A stretch of DNA of 62,168 nucleotides from the NCBI RefSeq assembly GCF_000234665.1, contig NC_018313.1, positions 345,709 through 407,876 on the forward strand. Direction: 5' to 3'. Positions within the stretch are counted from its first letter, which is position 1; the number at the start of each line of letters is the position of its first letter. The position numbers and the translations under genes were made by a program. The stretch comes from Leishmania mexicana MHOM/GT/2001/U1103. Its lineage: Eukaryota > Euglenozoa > Kinetoplastea > Trypanosomatida > Trypanosomatidae. Below, piece after piece: positions 55,296-62,168 of the stretch. The notes beneath the pieces were generated by a model. The model worked only from the letters and a program-made list of their open reading frames with translations. It was not told where the DNA came from and searched no databases.

Positions 55296-57229
55296 CCTGA
55301 CAACCACCACAACAAAATCCTCACAAAATCGTGCGCGTGCGCGTGCGTGGTGAGGCGCACCACCGTGAGGGACGCTGCACCACACAGCACCGCCGCACCA
55401 CCACGCAAGGATATATATGCGTGCGTGCGTGCGTGTGGATGTCGAGTCGTCCTCCCCCTCCTTCCCACACGGTAAGGGCAGGTAGCAGTAATAAGCGGGT
55501 GAGGAAGAGTGAGAGTGAGGGACGCACGCAGGCAGACGCACAGCGGATAGAATACGGTGTCCTGCGCTATGCAACGGCGAGACGTGTATGCGTGTATACG
55601 TGTGTGTGTGTCAGTGCCAGAGAGGGAGAGGGGGGCGGAGGAAGCGGGGGGAACACGACCACAAGCAACGACCACCCCCAGGGAAGAGACAGGCAAGATG
55701 CTGTGCGTAGCAGTAGCGGCCGTGATGGAGTTGACGATGGGGTGGGCCGGGGGGGGAGGGAGGGAGGGGCAGCGGTGGTGAGAGTTCAACGTATATCGTT
55801 GGCAGAGACGGAGAGAAAGGGAGGAGACGTGGGGTTGCGAGCAGCTACCGGATGAGAAAGCTTGAAGCGCACAAGGTCACGGAGAGACAGCCGCAGAGCC
55901 ACGCACGCACGCACGCACGCAGGAGGGGAGGGGGGAGGCGGTGTATAACACCAACGAAAAAGGAATGCCACAGACTCAACGTGAGGGCGGGCTTGCTCCT
56001 AGACAGAAAACTGTGTCGCTACGCGCGGGAGCGCTGATAGCGATGGCGACGACGACGGGTGCGGTGGGACGGGGGACGGAAGTCGCGATAGGAGCAGGTG
56101 TGTCTGGAGGAAGGGGGGGGGGAGAGAGAGGAGAGCAAGCGTAATCCTTTCGTAGTGGGACGGGTGAAGGGTCCAGCTTGGCGTATCGTCCGTTCCTACG
56201 ACGGCAGCGCATGCAGCTTGACCGCCAATGCTTGCCACTTCGCTGGGTAGGTGGCGCTATCAAGGATCGTTACGCTACTTTGGTGCGCGCCTATCCGACC
56301 TTTTGTTCTTCCTGCTCGTTGCGCGATGTGCTGGGGCTGCTGGCGGTGTCACTGCTGGCCATACGAATGAACACGTTGTGTGTGTGTGTGTGAGCGCGCG
56401 AGAGAGGGGGAGAGGTAGAGGCCAAGGAGGAGGCACTGCCACCCTTGTGCGAGAGGCCCAAAGGCTTTTGGGACAACACACGCGCGCGACCCAGCCACAG
56501 CGCCTGTCCTCACCGCGATCCTCGCAGCTGTGAGAGGTGGACGAGGCGGGGGTGAGAGAAATCGAAGATACTCGTGCCCCACCCAGCCGTTGCTACCGCC
56601 CCCCCTCTCCCATGGCACCCCCATACACAGTCACGCACATGCAAGCGCATGCACGGGTGTATGGATGGGTGTGTGCGTGTGCGTGCGCGTGTTGCCCTTT
56701 GTTTCGGTTTTGGCTTCAGTGACTCAACGTGGGAGTCCTCCCAAATAAGGCAAAAGAACGAGTTGCTGTCGAACATGGAGAACATGTGCGCCGCCGCCGC
56801 CGCCGCCTCACACACACACAGGCCCACATGCACAGCACCCACTCCCAGAACGCATCGACGGTTGCAGGCTTGTCTCTCTCTCTCTCTCTGCGCCTCGCTT
56901 CCCGTTTCGTTCCCCTCCCCCCTCCTCACACAACCAACTGTTGCATCACCGCACCCCACGCCGCCGCTGGGGGTCACAGACGACGCCGATCCACGCACGC
57001 CCACACGCCACAGCGCACGACCCACGATCACGAAGAGCATCAACAACAGGCAGGGTACGTACGCGTGGATGCGCGTTACACTCTAGAGAAACCGGGAAAA
57101 AATAATCAGAAGCCATCAAGGCAAGAACAATGAAAAGCATGTACGTGACACCCTGCCAAAAGGCGCGGAGGGTGGCACACACCCGCACCCACACTCACTC
57201 ACAGTGCCGCTCCGCCCATTCGAAAACAA
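55296..57229 (-). other. long spacer upstream of PDAT
   Basis: About 1.9 kb without a recognisable gene. It has purine runs on plus (about 55615-55650, 55748-55770, 56110-56130) and CA/TG repeats. A CT repeat lies near 56870-56888 and a GCC repeat near 56791-56807. Candidate frames are compositional. Confidence 0.5.
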
Positions 57230-57731
57230 CGTGTATGTCCTCTGCCGCCGCGTTCATTTCTCAGCCCTCGAGTATGCGAGCCCAAACGCCGCTCTGCACA
57301 CCCCCTCCCCCGCGTGGTGCGAAGCAAACCGCAGACACACACGTGTTACAGCAAGTGCGCCGCCTCAGCGACCTGTGCACCGACCCCTGCCTCAAGCTCT
57401 ACTGCCCCGCCCCCACACAGCCGCTCCCCGTCATGCCGGTCGCCAGCCCCGGTGCATCCCCCCTCTCGGGGTGGCACGCGGGCTCCTCCCCCACACATCC
57501 GTGGGCCGTGCGAGGGCCGGGTGAGGCGTACGCTCGAGTCGCCCTGACACGTTTTGCCCATCGTATGGATGGCACAGACGTGTTCACTGCCGTCGGCCGC
57601 CCCGACGCACCGTCGTCACCCCAGGGCCGGACCCTGTCACCGCCGGAGGTGGGCTCTACATTGGCAGGGATAGAAGGGGCGGGGGTGAGGGGGGAGGGGT
57701 GCACCGGGCCCTGAGGTACCACGCACTGAGA
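57230..57731. mobile_element. 502-bp direct repeat copy 2, probable SIDER retroposon
   Basis: Perfect copy of 52252-52753 in the same orientation. It lies about 485 nt past the VAP stop, so probably within the VAP 3' UTR or the spacer after it. Its right flank lacks the TG run and CCCTCCCGTCATCAG tail of copy 1. Plus-strand open frames inside it (about 159 aa) are shared with copy 1 and have no protein-like character. Confidence 0.7.
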
Positions 57732-58215
57732 AATGCCGTGACTCTGACTCCATTGCCGGCATCCTCTGTGCCTGTCACCGGGGGAGGGGGTGCCCGCCCA
57801 CGCGTGAATGCCGGTGCGGGTGCGGGTCTCAGCGCCTGCGTGTATACCGTATTGGTGCCTGCGCCAAGGGCAAAAGAGATGGTTAGTGACGTAACCGCGG
57901 CCGGACGTGCCTCAGCGACGGGGTGGGTGATCACCGGTGTACACCGTGTCAACTTCTCCTCTCCTCTGCTTCGTGGCACCGCTCGTTGCTGCTCGACCCG
58001 CTCCCGGAATTGGATTGGGGGGGGAGGGAGGGAGGGAGGGAGGCGGGATGCGGCGGGCTCGGGGGATGCGAGGGGCGGACGCCACGGGAGGAGACAGTGA
58101 CCACAGACGAACAGAGAGAGGGAGAGAAGCGACCATCATTGGCCCCGCCTGCCGCTTTCTTCCACGGTCATGCTGCGATGGCTGCTGTCGTTCCGCGATA
58201 GCCGACAGACGACAT
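57732..58215 (-). other. spacer downstream of VAP
   Basis: GC-rich sequence with a GGGA repeat (about 58018-58045). No gene is seen. Probably VAP 3' UTR. Confidence 0.5.
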
Positions 58216-58941
58216 CTACTCCGCCATCTCCTCCACATCGAGATCGCCGTCGCTACCCCGCATCACCCACATGGCGAAGACGACGACGACGACCGCGGCG
58301 ATCACTATGCGAAGAGGCCGCATATGATTGCCGCGCACGGCCAGCTGACCGCCGCTAACGTTCCGGCGGCGCTTCTCGTTGAGCGTGTTCTGCTCCATCT
58401 GCTCTGCCGTCATGCTCTTTCTGCCAGACGAGCTCTTATCCTCGCCGGCGGGGCCACTGCCACGACCAGCCGCATCCCCGCCTGCAGCAGCGCGACCGCT
58501 GCCGGCGGCCCCGTCCTTGCCATCACCGGCGTCGAGTAGCACACGGCACGAGATGTACTTCTGGACCACCGACGAGGCATTCGCGTCCTTCTTTTTCTGG
58601 ATTAAGTTCGCCAAGTTCGCCCCGTGCGCCTCAATGACGTCCTGCTCCCCCAGCACGGCACATTCAACACGGAAGGTGTCCTTTGTGTAGCGCACGCCTA
58701 CCGGCAGCCCCTCCGCAAAGGTCTTCTGGTTCAGAAAGATTGTGATCTTCGCCGACGAGTTGCCCTTCACGACGCCCTTCGAGTGCTTGAGGTAGTACCG
58801 CAGCGGCGCGGTGGTGCGGACGCGGTAGATGATCGCCTCATACCCGACGTTCGTGAGCTCGAAGGTGCAGTCCTCGTTGGCGTGCAGCACCAACTCGAAC
58901 TTCTCTGGGTTCACGATGATGTTGGGGGCTCTAGCATCCAT
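58216..58941 (-). CDS. VAP: VAP-family MSP-domain ER tail-anchored protein
   Basis: A 241-aa protein. The MSP domain is at about 5-118: IIVNPEKFELVL, the signature FELTNVGYE followed by YRVRTTAPLRYYLKHSKGVV, then TKDTFRVECAV. A Gly/Ala/Ser-rich linker, a short basic helix (about 176-193) and one TM at about 208-226 (IVIAAVVVVVFAMWVM) follow. A 14-residue acidic tail ends the protein. VAPs sit in the ER membrane and bind FFAT motifs of lipid-transfer proteins, including VPS13 in animals, to build contact sites. In the human FFAT-binding strand a Lys is conserved; here the equivalent is probably R91 in DTFRVE. ATG 58941 (MDARAPN) is chosen over 59001 because the MSP fold starts directly after it. 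It follows RPC8 on the same strand. Confidence 0.92.
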   Translation of the reverse strand: MDARAPNIIVNPEKFELVLHANEDCTFELTNVGYEAIIYRVRTTAPLRYYLKHSKGVVKGNSSAKITIFLNQKTFAEGLPVGVRYTKDTFRVECAVLGEQDVIEAHGANLANLIQKKKDANASSVVQKYISCRVLLDAGDGKDGAAGSGRAAAGGDAAGRGSGPAGEDKSSSGRKSMTAEQMEQNTLNEKRRRNVSGGQLAVRGNHMRPLRIVIAAVVVVVFAMWVMRGSDGDLDVEEMAE

Positions 58942-60246
58942 TGTTATATTTCCGTGCTCTTCTCTTCGGGGGTTCCCGTCGCGGCACCAAGGGACACGCA
59001 CACCGCGTCTCTGCGTCTTTCTCTCTGCCGCCTCGCGTTTGTTTGGGTGTGTGGGGGGGGGGGTGGAGGTGGGGGCCTTTGCTTCCCGTTATCCTTGCCG
59101 GCGCCGCTGGTGCTGCTGCTGAGGTACACACACACACATGCACACGTGCGTGCGTGCGGCTGTGTGTCTGTGCGGGTGTATGAACACAAGCACGTAGTCG
59201 CTCACACGCGCACACAAAGTCAGGCTATATAGGTGTATATATATATATATGTGTGTGTGTATGTGCTCGCGATCACGTCTGCGTGTCGTACGTTTCACGC
59301 GTAGCGGCACAGTGGCACAGCACTGGTGAGGGCACACAGAAAGCGCGCTGATCGGTAAAGGGCGCCACGGACGTACACGCGCAGCGGCACAGACGCACAG
59401 CCGAGAACACAGAATAATGGGCGAAGCCAAAGAAATCGAAATCGGTAAGATACAGAGCCAACAGACAGAGGGAGGAGGGGGGAGAGAGACGGATGGGGGA
59501 TCGCTGTGCGCTTGTATACGTTGTAGCCGTGAATGGCGTGTGCTGGAGGAGGAGGGAGAGGGCAGAGGGGGGAGAGGAGGATGGGTAGTGCTGCAGCGAT
59601 GCTGCTGGTGTGTATGTGTATTGGGGTACAAGTGTGTGTGTGCATTGCATGACGGAGAGAGAGATGCGCGAGCGCACGCACGCCTGTGTGTGTGTGTGTA
59701 CGTCTGTGTCCACATGCACCGGAAAGGGAATTCTACTTAATCTGCGCCGCAGTAGCTGCAAGGCCAGGTAACGCAGAGGTAAGGACTTGCTGCAGCGCCT
59801 AGTGTGCCAGTCCATTCTCATCCTCTTCCCGCCCTCCACACTCGTCGGCCTGGCGCCAACGTTGTCCCGCTGTAAGGGCAGCGGGACGAAGGACGAGAAG
59901 GGCCCCATGGTGATGCCACTGCCGTCTACGAGATGATTGGCCCAGTCACCCGTGCCCCATCGGCTGAGTGTTTGTGTGTGCGTGCGCGTGACAGGAAGCG
60001 AGGCTGCTTCAGCGCCCTCCCTCCCCCCTCACCACACTCCTGACGCGGACTGAGGAGAGGCACACAGACGGAGCGCGAAGAACGGAACAGGAAGGCACGC
60101 GCAACCGTGGCGGGGGGTGGGTGGGTGGGCTCCGCAGCAGGCCATTCCACAACCTACTCTTTCATCCATCGAAAGGACACAAATACCTGAAGGAGGAGGA
60201 GCGTGCACACACACAGTGCCAACGGACACTTTCTGGCTCTCGCTGC
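58942..60246 (-). other. spacer between RPC8 and VAP
   Basis: About 1.3 kb without a gene. A G run at about 59052-59064 (C run on minus) followed by AG is a likely trans-splice signal for VAP. TA/TG microsatellites lie at 59234-59262 and purine runs at about 59468-59490 and 59546-59580. Confidence 0.55.
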
Positions 60247-61140
60247 TCACGCATCGTCGTCCTTCTCGAACCATGACATGGGCCCAAGAGCATCGCCGAC
60301 GAAGCTGCCGCACAGCTCCATTATGGGAATGGCGCCGCCGTCCCCGCCACTGGCACCATCGGCGTCTTCCGCCGCTGACACAGCTTCTTCCGATTGCACC
60401 GTGCACGACACCACCTTCACAATCACCTCAGCACCCACCATGTAGGCGTTGTACGGCGCTGCGGCAGCGGCGGTTGTGGATGAGAGCGCGCTTGACGCGA
60501 ATGCGTCACTGCCATACCCATCACCGTCCTTGCCGCTGCCTAGCCCTATCGCTGCCATCGCTGGGCCTGCGTTGAGCTCCGCACTGCGTTCACCGCCCTC
60601 TTGGTCCTCCGTGTCCAGCGGGAGGTACCAGAATCCTTGTGCGGCGCTGAAGCGTGAGCCAGGCACTAGCATCCCCGCCGGCACCAGGAACGGAATGGCC
60701 ACGAACAAGTTCATCGTCAAGTACACGCCAGCGGCCGTCTGATAGGCGATGCGGGCCTTGAGGCGCGTGCCTGGGTTCGGCGCGAACACGCACACACCAA
60801 AGGTCACTGTAAGCCACGCCGATGCTGCCGCGCCGCGCACGGAGCTGGCTGAGTAATCTATCACTTCCGTGATGGCCACGCAGAGACCCCGAGAGGGGAT
60901 GACGCGGCCAACGTAACGCTCGGTGAGGCGGTGCAGCAGGATGTCGCGCAAGGTGAGCGAGTAGCATTCAGCGTCCCCGTCGCTGCTGAGCGCGGCGGTT
61001 GCCGTCGCAGCGGACGAGGGGCCGCGAGTGGTGGTCGTCGCGGCTGCACCACCACTATCAGCGTGCTCGTTGGCGAAGTGGCGGGGGAAGTAGACGGCCT
61101 CGATGGCCACCGTGTCGTAGAGGATGTACGAAGAAAACAT
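60247..61140 (-). CDS. RPC8: RNA polymerase III subunit RPC8 (Rpc25/POLR3H)
   Basis: A 297-aa Rpb7-like protein. The N-terminal tip domain begins MFSSYILYDTVAIEAVYFPR and has LLHRLTERYVGRVIPSRGLCVAITEV. The OB domain has VTFGVCVFAPNPGTRLKARI, then VAIPFLVPAGMLVPGSRF and FWYLPL. The end GSFVGDALGPMSWF matches the G-LG-SW ending of POLR3H. With RPC9 it forms the Pol III stalk used in initiation on tRNA and 5S genes. Two Ser/Ala/Gly-rich inserts (about 30-50 and in the second half) make it longer than human POLR3H (about 204 aa). ATG 61140 is chosen because the family begins MF; the frame opens at 61317 in unrelated sequence. It is the first gene of this unit inside the window. Confidence 0.88.
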   Translation of the reverse strand: MFSSYILYDTVAIEAVYFPRHFANEHADSGGAAATTTTRGPSSAATATAALSSDGDAECYSLTLRDILLHRLTERYVGRVIPSRGLCVAITEVIDYSASSVRGAAASAWLTVTFGVCVFAPNPGTRLKARIAYQTAAGVYLTMNLFVAIPFLVPAGMLVPGSRFSAAQGFWYLPLDTEDQEGGERSAELNAGPAMAAIGLGSGKDGDGYGSDAFASSALSSTTAAAAAPYNAYMVGAEVIVKVVSCTVQSEEAVSAAEDADGASGGDGGAIPIMELCGSFVGDALGPMSWFEKDDDA

Positions 61141-62116
61141 GGCTGATCGGTGTGGCTGCCAGCGAGATGAGGCCCGCCGAGGAGCACCACAGGCACAAGG
61201 AGAAGAACAAGTGAAGGCTATGCCAGATAATGTACGCCTAACGTGCGCGGGCGTGCCATGTCGGTGTGTGCACTGCCTGTGTTCGCCGTGCTCCTCGTCG
61301 GTCGCCGTGCTCCACAAAAGGAAGAGCCGATGATGATGAAGCTACGAGGAGGGTATGTGCGAGGCGGTCTGGCTGGGCACTGAAGCTGTCGACCCTACTT
61401 GTCGCGCGCGCGCGTGTGTGCATCAAAGGGGGGGGGGACTAGAGGTGTAAGAAAAATCAAGGAGAGGTTACGGTTTAGGAGGAGGAGGTACGGGAGAGCG
61501 AGTAAGATGGCTCATGATGTTGTACACCCATGCGTGCCCGCGCACGCTGTGCCTGACAACAGGCTATGCCCCACGTGTGTCTGTGTGGGTGCTTCCAGCG
61601 CAGCGCAGACCGACAGACCGACACAGTACACACGTGCACACATGCACGTGTGCGCGAGCGCCTCTTCCGCCCTTTACTTGCTTCCCCACTTTACCTTTCG
61701 TTCTCTTGCGTGTGTACTTGAAGACGTCACTTGTTAGAGCTTGATTAACCTCCGCACTCCCGCTTAGAATGAGCGCCAGCACACACAGGTCAGAGGCGCT
61801 TCGAGAGGAAGAGGGGGGGGGGAAGGGTCAGGGACGCATTGCACGCACACACACACACACACACACACACAACGCTTGCGTGCCGCGCTGTCTTCTATCC
61901 ACGTTGCCCCTCTTCATTATACTTTGTTTCTCCGTACATGTATGGGCAGATGCCAGATGTTCAAGTGCTGCATCCTCCACCCCTCACCACAGCCCACGGC
62001 TGTGCCGCATTGCTTTCCTCTTCTTATGGACTTCAGAAACCATGGAGACACACAACAACACACGCCTTACGCACCGCCGCTGCTTCAGCAACCCATCATC
62101 GACACCCACCAACGCC

Positions 62117-62159
<43 letters not shown>

Positions 62160-62168
62160 GTGCACACT
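61141..62168. other. spacer at right edge
   Basis: No gene is seen. The stretch next to RPC8 contains a minus-strand CT tract and CAG candidates for trans-splicing. The rest is low-complexity with CA repeats at about 61847-61871 and 62121-62157. Confidence 0.5.
62120..62157. repeat. (CA)n microsatellite
   Basis: About 19 CA units ending in CGCGTGCACAC at the window edge. It is the longest of many CA/TG repeats in the window. Confidence 0.9.

Noticed and set aside
55244..55789. 182-residue N-terminal extension of PDAT
   Set aside because: Spacer-like sequence upstream of a likely acceptor. The conserved protein begins with a basic region and TM after ATG 55243.
1..62168. CRISPR arrays, bacterial operons or prophage
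   Set aside because: No regular repeat-spacer pattern is seen. Gene content, trans-splice signals and tRNA/5S layout are those of a kinetoplastid nuclear chromosome.

Overview
The window is nuclear DNA of a trypanosomatid, most likely a Leishmania species. Long intron-free reading frames lie in same-strand runs. They are separated by GC-rich spacers full of CA/TG microsatellites and pyrimidine tracts, which are the signals for trans-splicing and polyadenylation. The tRNA and 5S rRNA genes sit at strand-switch points. The gene set (eEF1B-gamma, SepSecS, a very large VPS13, 5S/tRNA clusters) recalls Leishmania chromosome 9, but that is memory-based inference.

Layout. (1) Bases 1-34561 are a leftward (minus) unit. 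In order of transcription it holds a PUB-domain protein, VPS13 (5280 aa), a low-complexity protein with PAM2-like motifs, eEF1B-gamma, a possible beta-propeller protein, SepSecS and an Rqc2/NEMF homologue cut by the left edge. A 100-N assembly gap lies at 12069-12168. (2) About 34.6-36.7 kb is a divergent strand switch with tRNA-Val(CAC), 5S rRNA, tRNA-His(GTG), tRNA-Phe(GAA) and a decayed SIDER-like element. (3) Bases 36710-43990 are a small rightward (plus) unit of only three recognisable genes: a UEV-RING protein, a membrane-anchored protein with PsbP/DcrB-like repeats, and a 90-aa surface-antigen-like protein. (4) About 44.0-47.4 kb is a convergent switch with tRNA-Glu(TTC), a second 5S rRNA, a second tRNA-Val, tRNA-Arg(CCG) and a second tRNA-His. 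(5) Bases 47379-61140 are a second leftward unit: RPC8 (Pol III subunit), VAP (MSP domain), PDAT/LCAT-like acyltransferase, a coiled-coil protein and a CDC50/LEM3 protein.

The most interesting structures are repeats. A 274-bp perfect inverted repeat (tRNA-Val plus 5S) brackets the plus-strand island. A tRNA-His pair brackets nearly the same island in direct orientation. A 502-bp perfect direct repeat brackets the PDAT gene. At the protein level, several genes concern lipid transfer and membranes (VPS13, VAP, CDC50, PDAT), and VPS13 carries a FFAT-like motif that could bind the VAP encoded nearby. Others concern ubiquitin/p97 or ribosome quality control (PUB protein, UEV-RING, Rqc2) and Pol III (RPC8). 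In a trypanosomatid polycistron shared location is weak evidence of shared function, so these links are hypotheses.

Several starts given here are downstream of the longest open frame, because the extra N-terminus would be translated pyrimidine tract or spacer upstream of the likely spliced-leader acceptor.
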